Assembly: GCF_032917945.1 (NCBI RefSeq)
Contig: NZ_CP136624.1
Coordinates: 2,108,001-2,172,000 of the forward strand
Length of the DNA stretch: 64,000 bases
Source of the DNA: Bradyrhizobium sp. sBnM-33
GTDB lineage: Bacteria > Pseudomonadota > Alphaproteobacteria > Rhizobiales > Xanthobacteraceae
Direction of reading: 5' to 3'
Below are positions 18,379 to 27,794 of this stretch, piece after piece. Made by a program: the position numbers and the translations under genes. Under the pieces are notes generated by a model. It searched no databases, had not been told where the DNA came from, and saw only the letters and a program-made list of their open reading frames with translations. Positions within the stretch are counted from its first letter, which is position 1. Each line of letters starts with the position of its first letter.

Positions 18379-18408
18379 GGCCTCCGGCATGCCCGCCGGG
18401 GGCCTTTT
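18379..18408 (+). terminator. Porin intrinsic terminator
   Basis: GGCCTCCGGC and GCCGGGGGCC pair around ATGCCC, followed by TTTT, 67 bp after the porin stop. The sequence CTCCAAGGAG just upstream matches that before the terminator at 16505. Confidence 0.8.
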
Positions 18409-18412
18409 GGTT

Positions 18413-19616
18413 CTCTGCCCACCTTTCCAGTCTCCGTACGAGCCGCAGAGCGAGCCAAGAACCTGAGCTGCCATCGCCGCCCAGAGCATTCCGAACCGCA
18501 GCAGAAATCCGACTTCGACCGTTTTGATCAAACTCGTCGGATCACAAATCGGTCCGTCCGCAGGCTCGAAGTCACAGGTCGTGCGATATCGTTCGCGACA
18601 ATCGGCCTGGATGTGGTTCGGGTCCGCACTGCCGGGTGGCCCGCGGTTTTCATCAGTCAGTTGCTTGCTTCTTCACTAGTCTACGAGCCGCGACCAAATC
18701 GTCCAACCTATCCACACCTAACGGCTCCGTTTGAACAGTGGAGACGTCGATCCGTGCACCTGCCTCCAATGCTCCGCGACACCTGAACGATCATTGGTCG
18801 ACCCTTGATGTCTGCGAGCGCCATCCCCGGAAGCCTGATGGAGCGAAGACGCGAGGGAATGATCACAATTCGTCGCACGGCTTTCCTCGCAGCGATTCAC
18901 TGGAAACGTAACTCTCCGATTGAAGCCAACGACGGTGGATGGGCTCCACCTGCAAACAATTCACCTTTGTACAGCGAAAACGCAAGGCAAGTCCGGTCAA
19001 CGAATAGATACTCCGTAGATAAATGGGCATGAAACTGTCGGGATGGTGCTCGCTAGCACCTATTGCTTGCGAGTGGTTTAAACGGGCTCGCGGTGACCAC
19101 CTACCTGGGCTTTCCGCGTGGGCAGCGGCTGGTTGGGCCCATCCACTTTCCAAAGCTTGGATGGTTGTTCGCGTCGATCCGAGAGGTCGCGTAGTGAAAC
19201 TTCGCAATTAGCCCGTCACGTGCATAATTTCGTCTACACGAAGCGTTACATCAGTGAAATTGCGCTTTAGGCCCAAGTAATGTTTTTCCCAACGAGATGA
19301 AGGCTTCCGGGTGACCAAGGTTCCGGCAAAAATTCAAGGCAAGGAAACAATGAGCCAGCGCGAGCCGGACACGCCGCATGCAGGCGAGATCCTTCGTCCT
19401 CCCGGTCGTACTTCGGAGCTATTGCTGAGCGCGCCCCTTGAGCGCCTTGGTTGGCGAGCTCCTGATGTTCGCTCCGACAGACTTGGCCCGCCTGTCGCTT
19501 TGTCTCGATCATCGACCATTATTTCTTGGCAAAACAGGACAATATGCAGAGCGGTCGGTGGCAAGCTGGCACCGGGCCGGGGGCGCCCCGCGTACAGCTC
19601 TGCTTGAGAGACAGCC
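18413..19616. other. Long region without a recognisable gene
   Basis: About 1.2 kb. Several open frames of 60-140 codons exist on both strands but none has a domain I recognise and their composition looks random. It may contain very old relics. No RNA gene or strong hairpin was seen. Confidence 0.4.
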
Positions 19617-20375
19617 ATGGAAGAGCAAAATTCGACGAGAATTTTCGAAGGGCTGACGAGTCCGTCAAAGGTGGTTGCCCGCATAGGACTCATCCTGCTC
19701 TCAACGGACGAAGTGGGAGGTGATGCTTTTGTCTCTATAATGCCCAAGGATCGAGTGTCAGTCTTTACAACGAGAACCGCCTATGACCACAGCGGCGGCG
19801 GCTTCTCGCTGGCAACTTCCTTTGCGGATGTTGCCGACACGCTCCCGCCCGCCGGGCGTTTCGATGTGCTTGCCTTCAGTTGCACTAGCGGGACGGTTGC
19901 TTTGGGCATGAAAAGCCTGCTGTCGCAGCTTGCGAAAGCAAGACCCGGCGTCAACTATACCTCTCCTGCCGTGGCTGGCGTTGCAGCGCTGCGACAGTTC
20001 AAAGCACAGAGAATAGCGCTGCTCACACCCTATGAACCCAGGGTGCACAGGTCGTTCCTTCCCTTCTTTCGTGAAAACGGGTTCGAAATTACTGCCGACG
20101 GGACCTTCGCTAAGTCGACCGACGCCGAAATCGGCGAGTTGCGTCGCGAATCCATCTTCAGTGCGGCCAAAGCACTCATGCGTCATACAGCGCCGGATGC
20201 GCTCTTCATCTCCTGCACTGCCACCCCCGTGGTGCCGTACATCGATAGCCTGGAAAGGGAGATCGGCGTGCCGGTGGTCAGCAGTTCTCAGGCAATGGCT
20301 TGGGATGCGCTTCGTCTCGCTGGCTTTCGCGATCCCATAGCCGGGTTCGGGCGCTTGCTCGCCTCACCGCGCTGA
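19617..20375 (+). CDS. Asp/Glu racemase superfamily protein (EutA / maleate isomerase-like)
   Basis: 252 residues. The fold carries two catalytic cysteines in the positions used by maleate isomerase, arylmalonate decarboxylase and EutA: FSCTSGT (Cys at about residue 89) and ISCTATP (Cys at about 199), plus SSSQAMAWD near the end. Ectoine-utilisation clusters encode a member of this family called EutA next to the ectoine hydrolase, and an ectoine-hydrolase-like gene follows here after 250 bp. That context makes EutA the best reading. Arylmalonate decarboxylase or hydantoin racemase remain possible by sequence alone. Confidence 0.75.
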   Translation: MEEQNSTRIFEGLTSPSKVVARIGLILLSTDEVGGDAFVSIMPKDRVSVFTTRTAYDHSGGGFSLATSFADVADTLPPAGRFDVLAFSCTSGTVALGMKSLLSQLAKARPGVNYTSPAVAGVAALRQFKAQRIALLTPYEPRVHRSFLPFFRENGFEITADGTFAKSTDAEIGELRRESIFSAAKALMRHTAPDALFISCTATPVVPYIDSLEREIGVPVVSSSQAMAWDALRLAGFRDPIAGFGRLLASPR

Positions 20376-20626
20376 CATGCTTTGCTGCACCGACAGATCG
20401 TACGCGTAAGTATCGTTGACGTGACTTGAAGACTTCCATGATCGGAATCGACGCCATGAGGATGCACACAGGCTGGTCTCTGGTCACGTCCTCTCAATGC
20501 CGTTCGTACAGCCTCCGGCGCTCCCGGACGTCTACGGCGGTCCGGTCTGCCTGAAGCTTGAGCATTGCCAAGCCAAAGACGATTAAAAGTTAAACGATCC
20601 AACATTCAACAGAAGGAGCTAAGATC
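20376..20626. other. Spacer between the EutA-like gene and doeA
   Basis: 250 bp with no gene. The last 20 bases carry AGAAGGAGCTAAG, a strong ribosome site for doeA. It could hold a separate promoter. Confidence 0.4.
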
Positions 20627-21796
20627 ATGGCAATGCCAAAGGGCCCGCAAGCGTTTCCGCGTGCTGAATATCTGCGAAGATTATCCGCCGTTAAGGCAGA
20701 AATGAAACGACGCGAGGTCGATGTGCTGATGGTCACAAGTCCGGCCAACATCACCTATCTTTCCGGCTACACCAGCAAATCTGCTTATGTGCCGCAAGGT
20801 CTGATCATTTTCTTGAAGGAAGAGGAGCCGAGCTTCTTTACGCGGCATATGGATGCACCGGCGGCGATGCATCAGATGTTCATCGATAATGGTCGGGTCG
20901 TTGGCTATCCTGAGGCTCTCATTGCCAATCCCGAAATGGACGGCTTTGACGCAGTGATCGAGTTCCTGCATGATAAAGGCGTTGCCAGCGGGCGGGTTGG
21001 GCTTGAGAAGAAATTCATCTCGGTTCAGGCGGTCGAAAAATTCAAGACGAAAATGCCGAAAGCCACAACGGTCGATTTCGGTAACACCGTCCACTGGATT
21101 CGGGGAATCAAGTCCGATCTCGAAATCGCCGTGATGCGGGAGTCGGCGGCCATTGCGGATGCGGGGATGCTGCGAGCGAAACAGGTGATCCGGCCGGGGG
21201 TGAGAGAGGCCGATGCGGCGGCAGAGATCATTGCGACACTGGTGCGCGGCACAAATGGCAAGCCGGGCACGGATCTGTCTTCCTTCTTCCTGTGTGCTTC
21301 ACCGCGTTCGGCCACCGCCCATATCCGGTGGGGCGAGGATATTTTCCGGCAGGGCTCGCAGATTAATCTTGAGTTTGGTGGTGTGCGTCATGGCTATATC
21401 TCGGCCCTGATGCGGACGTTCTCAATCGGCAAGCCTTCAGACCGCCTACGTAGAGTTCACGAGGGTGAGGTTGCCGGCTTGGAAGCCGCGCTCGCTACCG
21501 TAAAGCCCGGCGCGACCTGTGGCGATGTTGCCGCGGTTTTCAACACCACCCTGAAAAAGTATGGTTTTGAAAAAAAGTCGCGGTGCGGCTACGCCATCGG
21601 AATCGACTGGACAGAACCGACGGCCAGCCTCAGGGACGATGACCAGACGGTCCTAAAACCGAATATGACCTTCCACCTGATGCTCGGAAACTGGATCGAC
21701 GAGGACTTCGGCTACGTCATCAGCGAAACATTCCGTGTTACCGAAACCGGCGCTGAGACCTTCTCCAGCCTGCCTCGGGAAATTTTTGAAATCTGA
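20627..21796 (+). CDS. doeA: Ectoine hydrolase DoeA/EutD-like (M24 peptidase fold)
   Basis: 389-residue protein of the M24 creatinase/prolidase fold. DoeA opens the ectoine ring to N-acetyl-2,4-diaminobutyrate in the cytoplasm. Family-specific stretches include ANITYLSGYTSKSAYVPQGL near the start, TDLSSFFLCASPRSATAHIRW in two overlapping pieces in the middle, and GYAIGIDWTEPTASL and PNMTFHLMLGNWIDEDFG near the end. Like creatinase it lacks the full metal-ligand set of true aminopeptidases. AGGAG precedes the ATG at good distance. A perfect 11-bp hairpin follows the stop. The other usual cluster members (eutB, eutC, doeB, ehuABCD) are not in the window. Confidence 0.82.
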   Translation: MAMPKGPQAFPRAEYLRRLSAVKAEMKRREVDVLMVTSPANITYLSGYTSKSAYVPQGLIIFLKEEEPSFFTRHMDAPAAMHQMFIDNGRVVGYPEALIANPEMDGFDAVIEFLHDKGVASGRVGLEKKFISVQAVEKFKTKMPKATTVDFGNTVHWIRGIKSDLEIAVMRESAAIADAGMLRAKQVIRPGVREADAAAEIIATLVRGTNGKPGTDLSSFFLCASPRSATAHIRWGEDIFRQGSQINLEFGGVRHGYISALMRTFSIGKPSDRLRRVHEGEVAGLEAALATVKPGATCGDVAAVFNTTLKKYGFEKKSRCGYAIGIDWTEPTASLRDDDQTVLKPNMTFHLMLGNWIDEDFGYVISETFRVTETGAETFSSLPREIFEI

Positions 21797-21828
21797 TTTC
21801 GGGGCACAGGCGCCATAAACGAAAACGT

Positions 21829-21853
21829 CAGCCTGCAGGACCCCTGCAGGCTG
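21829..21853 (+). terminator. Hairpin after doeA
   Basis: CAGCCTGCAGG and CCTGCAGGCTG are perfect 11-bp arms around a 3-base loop, 32 bp after the doeA stop. No T run follows, so it may stabilise the mRNA end or act with Rho rather than as a classic intrinsic terminator. Confidence 0.5.
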
Positions 21854-21855
21854 CA

Positions 21856-22110
21856 CTCGCTACAGGAACTGACACACCCTGGCCGGTGGGGGTGTCAAGC
21901 GACCTGCTATTCCAATCCGGTGGCGATATGAGGAAGTCGCCCCCTGTTGTTTTGCGGAGCAAGCCCCTCGCGAATCGCGATCCTCATAGCGTTGTAGCTA
22001 GCGGCTTGTTTCGCGACTTTTTTCCGATTTGGCTTCTGGTGCGGAGGGCTTCAGGATCTCTGAACGCTGAGCAACGCACCTGATCGGCCGGCGATCAGGC
22101 TATGCACTCG
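21856..22110. other. No recognisable gene
   Basis: Short unassigned region between doeA and the permease relics. Confidence 0.4.
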
Positions 22111-22114
22111 GTAC

Positions 22115-23105
22115 TATCTTGACGCTAGTGAAACGGCCAAAGCCTGGTCCACGTGTGCCTGCTCCTGGGCATTGCCACAGTCATGCTCTCCATGGTCGGG
22201 CTTGATCTTTCAGATACGCAAGGTCGGAGGGTACAATTAGAACAGAAACCCTGGCGGAGCCCGCTACCTTCATGCGGCTTGTTGACGCGCTGCCCTGGCG
22301 GGCAAGCGCTGGACCGCCAGGCTCTACCTCGCCGGAGGCAAGACTCGCTGGTGGAAGATCGTCGGCACGGTATTCGTCGTACTCGTCATGTTCTACCTCC
22401 TGTTTCCCTCCTGGTCATCATCATGTCGTTCAGCGCCGAGCCGTTTCTGGAATTCCCACCTTCAGCACTTTCACTGCAGTGGTGCCTCTTTCTTCGACAA
22501 TCCGTCATGGACCGACGCCGCCCGGGCCAGCATTGAGATAGGTGTTTCGGTCGCCACCCTGTCTACCATCGTCGGCGCACTCGCAGCCCACGGGTCTCAG
22601 CCGTACCTTTCCCCGGCCGTGCAGCGTGCTGACCATGGTGATGCTGACGCCGATCACCTTTCCGAGCATCGTCGTCGGAATCGCCGCCTATCTCGGACTA
22701 CTCAATCTCGGACTGATCGGCACGAAGACCGGCATCGTCCTGGCCCATAGCGTCGGCTCAATCAGCTGCTATGTCGTCGTGATCGTCTCGGCGATTTTGG
22801 CCAATTTCGATCGGCGGCTGGAGCAGGCGGCAAAGAGCATGAGGGCCGGGCCGCTGCGGACCTTCATCAGAGTAACGCTGCCCTGATTATGCTGGGCATT
22901 ATTGCCGGGGCCGCGTTCGCGTTTATCCGTAGTTTTGATGAGGTCGTCACAACGTCGCTGGTAAGCGGCCTCTCGATTCGAACTCTGCCCCTCTGAACAT
23001 GTGGGAGAATATGCGCCACGAGATTGATCCGACGATCGCGGCAGTGGCTTCGATGCTGGTGCTTCTGCCCGTGCTCTGGCTGGTTGCCATCTATGTCACA
23101 TGATG
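22115..23105 (+). pseudogene. Decayed PotB-PotC permease pair
   Basis: The start (LLLGIATVMLSMVGLDLS) looks like the last membrane segment of a PotB-like permease. From about 22250 a PotC-like permease can be pieced together over three frames: AEPATFMRLVDALPWRA, GTVFVVLVMFYLLFPS, VIIMSFSAEPFLEFPPSA, VMLTPITFPSIVVGIAAYLG, then the EAA loop LEQAAKSMRAGPLRTFIRVT. A stop and shift follow at 22880, then SFDEVV and LSIRTLPL, a shift, and MWENMRHEIDPTIAAVAS. At least five lesions make it dead. It must once have belonged to a Pot-type uptake system beside the ectoine-like genes. Confidence 0.78.
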
Positions 23106-23733
23106 GCGGTCAAGGCCCAGCGGTCAGCGCGCGCTCCCGGCTCCCGCGGCCGGCAGCCTTCCAGGAGTATCCAGGGCGGGCCTCGATCGGCGGTGTAAGC
23201 CACTCCTGGCGCCGGTGCATCACCATGCTCGTCCTAACGCTCTTTGATATCAGGCTTGTTCTCCTCGCAGTCAGCATGGTCTTCGCTGTGATCGCCGGCA
23301 TGACGCCCAGCCGCCCAGCGAAGTAGTGGCCGCTTGCGATCGCTATCGATTGTTTTAACAGTCGAGGGGCGTCTCGCTCGCAGCCGACCGCCATAAAAAC
23401 GAGAAACGAAGTCGCAGCCGAGGGTTTGGGTAACGTGATCGAGAGAGCCTTCGTCGGTCCCGGCTGCGTGCAGCCGCTTCGGGCTGCGAGCTGTCGGCGA
23501 CAGATCTGTGATCGCACCGAGTAGCCAAAGCAGACCACTTTTCCTGCTGCCATGCCGTTAATCCTTGCGCGTCGATGCGGGTCGCCGTTCACGATGAAGT
23601 CCTGCACGGAAGAAGGAAAACCAGCCGAATGTATGCGCATGAGGCGCAAAAGTTGGCCAATTGTCTTCTTCGAGCTAGGATAAGTTTCATGTGTGGACGG
23701 CCGATCAGCGGCGCGGACGAAGGATTCAGGCCA
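23106..23733. other. No supported gene
   Basis: About 630 bp. A short hydrophobic frame at 23227-23326 (MLVLTLFDIRLVLLAVSMVF) could encode a 32-residue membrane peptide, but there is no ribosome site I trust. The end carries GAAGGA for the M20 gene. Confidence 0.35.
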
Positions 23734-24918
23734 ATGAGCACACGCACGAACAGTTTTTTATCGGATGCCGAGCGCGATGCTGTGATCGAGCTTCGACACG
23801 CCATGCATCAAGAGCCTGAGCTCTCCAACGCGGAGTGGAAGACGCAAGAGCGGATCCGCGGCATACTGCAGCGCTTCGGGCTTGACGGCGCCAAGACTTT
23901 TCACAACACCGGCCTCTACGTCGATATTGAAGGTAGGGCCTCCGGCCCGCAACGGTCGATTGCGGTGCGCGGCGATATCGACGCGCTGCCGATCCAGGAA
24001 GCGCGCGAGGATCTCCCCTATCGCTCGCAAGTCAACGGCGTGATGCATGCCTGCGGTCATGACGTGCACGGCTCCATCGCGCTTGGTACTGCGCTCGCTT
24101 TCCACCGGCTGCGCGACAATTTCGCGGGTAAGGTCCGCGTCTTCTTCCAGCCGGCCGAGGAGGCGGAGCCGCTCGGTGGGCGTACGGTGCAAGAGGACAG
24201 GTTGCTGGACGGGTTTGACCGGGCCGTCGGCTTCCACGTCAGTCCCGGAATTCCCGCCGGCGTGTTCGGCGCGCAGGAGGGCGCTGTCACCAAATCCGCC
24301 GACCAATTCAAACTCACCATCACTGGCAAGATGGCGCATGGGGCATCGCCCCATAAGGGCGTCGACGCGATTGCCATCGCTGCAGCCTTTATCAACGAGG
24401 TGCAGAAGGTGGTTTCGCGCGAAATGCCGGTCGATGATGGCGCGGTCGTCACCGTCGGCACCATTCATGGCGGCGAGGCTACCAACATCATCTGCCCTAC
24501 GGTCGTCATGGAGGGGACGATCAGGACCAGCAGCTCGGAACGTCGGGCGCTCCTGTCCCAGCGTGTGCGTGAAGTAGCCGAAGGAGTTGCTGCGATGCAC
24601 CGCGGGCACGCCGAGTGCATCATTCGCACAGGCGAGCCTCCTGTCATCAATGATGCCGAAATGGTGAGGCGCTTCCGGCAACTCGTCCACGACACCGCCG
24701 GCCGCGATGCTTTCTTCAACGGCAAGAAAGAGATAGCAGGTAGCGACGATTTCGGCTTCTATGCGGCGTGCGTGCCATCAATCTACTTCTGGTTCGGCAG
24801 CGGAGCGCTGGGCAACGAGTCGTTGGTGCATACACCGACATTTGGAGCCTCCGATGACCTTATCATCCCGACGACGGAGCTCACCGTCAAATACATCCTC
24901 GATCTACTGAATTCCTGA
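23734..24918 (+). CDS. M20 family amidohydrolase (N-acyl-amino-acid deacylase)
   Basis: 394-residue cytoplasmic metal-dependent amidohydrolase of the M20D hippuricase/IAA-amino-acid hydrolase type, which removes an acyl group from an N-acyl amino acid. The ATG at 23734 follows GAAGGA by about eight bases; the frame is open further upstream without a better site. Metal-site motifs are RGDIDALP (79-86), MHACGHDVH (104-112) and QPAEEAEP (139-146), with GSDDFGFY and HTPTFGASDD near the end. The central dimerisation domain is complete. Beside an ectoine hydrolase it could deacetylate N-acetyl-diaminobutyrate, the job of DoeB in known clusters; that is inference. Confidence 0.88.
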   Translation: MSTRTNSFLSDAERDAVIELRHAMHQEPELSNAEWKTQERIRGILQRFGLDGAKTFHNTGLYVDIEGRASGPQRSIAVRGDIDALPIQEAREDLPYRSQVNGVMHACGHDVHGSIALGTALAFHRLRDNFAGKVRVFFQPAEEAEPLGGRTVQEDRLLDGFDRAVGFHVSPGIPAGVFGAQEGAVTKSADQFKLTITGKMAHGASPHKGVDAIAIAAAFINEVQKVVSREMPVDDGAVVTVGTIHGGEATNIICPTVVMEGTIRTSSSERRALLSQRVREVAEGVAAMHRGHAECIIRTGEPPVINDAEMVRRFRQLVHDTAGRDAFFNGKKEIAGSDDFGFYAACVPSIYFWFGSGALGNESLVHTPTFGASDDLIIPTTELTVKYILDLLNS

Positions 24919-25141
24919 GATCGCCTGGCAGTCGCCGACCCTGATTCAAGTCGACCGTGCACGGGCCGGAAAACACTCTGCTGTCGGCCGCGTGGAGAGA
25001 TTTGAGGTGCTGTACGCCTTCGGCGTTCTGAATCTGTCACCAGTCGGTGTCGTCCTTGGGCCGTCGGCGGCGCAGACTCTAACCACCGCGCTCTCTTCCA
25101 ATTCGTTCGTCGTCACGTTTCTCCCGCGACGGACGCTCACT

Positions 25142-25172
25142 GGCCGCCCCCTACGTGGGGCGGCCGCTTTTT
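25142..25172 (+). terminator. Intrinsic terminator just before the glutamate dehydrogenase gene
   Basis: GGCCGCCCC and GGGGCGGCC are perfect 9-bp arms around CTACGT, followed by GCTTTTTC. It is 223 bp after the M20 stop but only about 38 bp before the ATG at 25211. It could end the M20 transcript or act as an attenuator in the dehydrogenase leader. Confidence 0.8.
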
Positions 25173-25210
25173 CAATCCGTTCCTCCAATTCACACCCTGA
25201 TCACGAACCC

Positions 25211-26476
25211 ATGAGCAGATCAATCTATAGCGGCCCCGTCTTCGAAATGGCCAGACAGCAATTTGTGCGAGTTGCCGATCACCTGCAGATCCACGAAATG
25301 GATAGGGATCGACTGCTTTATCCCAAACGCGCGATTGCGGTTTCGTGCCCAATCCATCGGGACGATGGCCGGACGGAGGTGTTTCAGGGCTACCGGGTAC
25401 AACATCACCTTACGCTTGGGCCAACCAAGGGGGGAACGCGGTTCGCGCCATCAGTGGATATCGGCGAAGTGGCCGCCTTGGCCATTTGGATGAGCTGGAA
25501 ATGCGCGCTGGCCGGACTTCCCTACGGTGGAGCAAAGGGAGGGATTACCGTCGATCCTTACAAGTTGTCTCCACGTGAACTTGAAGCGCTATCCCGGCGT
25601 TACATGCAGGAGATGATTCCCTTCGTCGGTCCACACACCGACGTCATGGCCCCCGATATGGGCACTAACGAGCAAGTCATGGCGTGGTTTATGGACACCT
25701 ACTCCATGTATCAGGGGCAAACTGTCAACGAGATCGTCACCGGAAAACCGATATCGGCCGGAGGTACACTTGGCCGCCGCGAAGCCACAGGACGGGGAGT
25801 CGCTTATCTCGTCGGTCGCGCGCTCGAGCACCTTGGGATTCCCGCGGGTGACGCCACCGCCATTATCCAAGGATTTGGTAACGTTGGATCAATTGCAGCG
25901 TATTCCCTCGCCGAAAGAGGCGTCAAAATCATCGGTGTCAGTGATCATACTGCTGCATACTACGATCCGGCAGCTCTCGACGTCGCCGAGTTGAAGGGCC
26001 ACATTACTAGATGCGGGCAACTTGCTGGGTTCTCAAGTCAGAGCCTTATCGAGCCGTCGGAACTGTTGGTTCAAAAGTGCGATATTCTGGTACCGGCTGC
26101 AATCGAGCGGGTCATTACAGGCGAAAATGCAACCCATCTCAAATGCCGCATTCTAGCCGAGGGCGCCAATGGTCCAACAACGCCGGAAGCTGACTCGATC
26201 CTGCATGAACGAGGCGACGAGATCTTTGTACTGCCCGACATTCTCTGCAATGCAGGAGGCGTCATCGTCAGCTATTTCGAATGGGTGCAGGACCTCCAGC
26301 GGCTATTTTGGGAAGAAGCCGAGGTTTTCGATCGCCTCTACCGAATTCTCGAACGCTCTTTTCAGCAAACAATAACTCGCGCGAGACGCGAGCGCATCCC
26401 ACATCGCATGGCGGCCATGGCGATCGGCGTTAACGTCGTGCAATCTGCTAAGAGGACCAGGGGCCTTTTCCCCTGA
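25211..26476 (+). CDS. Glu/Leu/Phe/Val dehydrogenase (glutamate dehydrogenase-like)
   Basis: 421 residues. It catalyses reversible NAD(P)-linked oxidative deamination, most likely of glutamate to 2-oxoglutarate and ammonia. Motifs: TLGPTKGGTRF (68-78), catalytic Lys109 in LPYGGAKGG, MAPDMGTNEQVMAW (146-159) and nucleotide-binding GFGNVG (221-226). The ATG at 25211 is chosen because the frame upstream passes through a terminator hairpin. No clear Shine-Dalgarno precedes it. Release of ammonia from glutamate would complete breakdown of amino compounds handled by the genes upstream. Confidence 0.9.
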   Translation: MSRSIYSGPVFEMARQQFVRVADHLQIHEMDRDRLLYPKRAIAVSCPIHRDDGRTEVFQGYRVQHHLTLGPTKGGTRFAPSVDIGEVAALAIWMSWKCALAGLPYGGAKGGITVDPYKLSPRELEALSRRYMQEMIPFVGPHTDVMAPDMGTNEQVMAWFMDTYSMYQGQTVNEIVTGKPISAGGTLGRREATGRGVAYLVGRALEHLGIPAGDATAIIQGFGNVGSIAAYSLAERGVKIIGVSDHTAAYYDPAALDVAELKGHITRCGQLAGFSSQSLIEPSELLVQKCDILVPAAIERVITGENATHLKCRILAEGANGPTTPEADSILHERGDEIFVLPDILCNAGGVIVSYFEWVQDLQRLFWEEAEVFDRLYRILERSFQQTITRARRERIPHRMAAMAIGVNVVQSAKRTRGLFP

Positions 26477-27047
26477 TAACCCGAACCGGCCAAAACCGGC
26501 AATTGGCGCTTACGGATCGTGTTCCTCTTCATCAGCTCAGTCGTCAATGAACAAGATCTCTTCGAACGGAGTCGGTGCTCGATCGCATCTTCAATGACGG
26601 AATGGTTCATCTCTAGCGGCATTGGTCTCTGCGATTGTCGGATGCGATTGCGATTGGCGGCTCGTTGTCGATTTCGACCCCGACGGAAATAGCTTCCGAC
26701 AGCACCAAAACGGCAGCCTTCCGCTCAGCGCTGAGACTGGTGGTCCGCGAAGAACCCGCCCTTCGGCTCGGGAAGAGGCGGAAGCCGGAGCAGGCAAGTT
26801 AATTTCATTTGCGCGCGCGCGGACTGGAGAAGATGCGGACCCCGAGGTCTGTCCCGTCACTTAGCCAAAGTGCGATGATCCGAAAATTTCTCCAGGCTTC
26901 TCCCCGACCGAGAACCCGCCTTCGGGTAGTCGCGCGGGACCATGCGCATTCCGTCGCGCGCCTGGAGGCGCCTACAACTTATACGAACTGATAATGAGCG
27001 GACATCAGGCCAGATGGCCTGGTTAAGGCGAACAAGGTCTCGAACTG
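26477..27047. other. No recognisable gene
   Basis: About 570 bp after the dehydrogenase. CCGGCCAAAACCGG at 26486 is a short palindrome without a T run. No coding signature on either strand. Confidence 0.4.
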
Positions 27048-27794
27048 ATGAATAGCCGGCCATCCCGATCTCACTTATTGCCAGCCCGCGATCTGGCCTT
27101 TGAGTCCTTGCTGAAAAATGCAATCGAGGGCGAAATTCAGTTCGACGATTTCACGCGTGGGCGCTACGCCACCGACGCTTCGATCTATCAGATCATTCCA
27201 AAGGGCGTCATTTTCCCGAAGCATGAAGCTGATCTCGCCGCAGCGCTGAAGATTTCCGCCGACCATGGCGTTCCGGTGATTGCTCGTGGCGGCGGCACCT
27301 CGCAAAATGGGCAGCCGATCGGAAGCGGCCTCATCGTCGATATGTCCCGCAACTTCGGCGGCATTCTGGATTTTGATCGTTCGTCCCGCACTGTCAGAGT
27401 GCGACCCGGCACGGTTCTCGATACGCTCAATACTTTCCTGGGTAAGCAAGGTCTCTTTTTTCCAGTCGAGCCCTCCAACGCGAGCCGCTGCACGATCGGG
27501 GAATGTGCGGCAATAACTCCTCCGGCGCCCGTTCCTTACGTTACGGCAAAACGGTCGACAATGTCCTCTCCATCGAGGCGATGTTCCACGACGGCGAGCA
27601 ATTTGCCCTCAGCGCTCAACCGCTTTCGAACAACGTATCGACGCGTACGCGGCAGCTCATGGATCGGATGATACAACTTGCCCAGGATAATCGCCTGGAA
27701 ATCGAAACGAGGTTTCCGAAGGTCCAGCGCCGCGTTGGCGGATACAATCTCGATGAACTCCTGCCAGAGAGGCCCAACCTAGAGCGTGATGAGT

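Noticed and set aside
18413..19616. Several 60-140 codon frames
   Set aside because: They overlap on both strands with random-looking composition and no ribosome sites or domains.
19617..20375. Calling this gene an amino-acid or hydantoin racemase
   Set aside because: The two-Cys pattern fits the wider superfamily, but the adjacent ectoine-hydrolase-like gene makes a EutA-type role more likely; no exact activity is claimed.
23758..24690. A 310-codon minus-strand frame
   Set aside because: Antisense to the M20 amidohydrolase, which has all its metal-site motifs on the plus strand.
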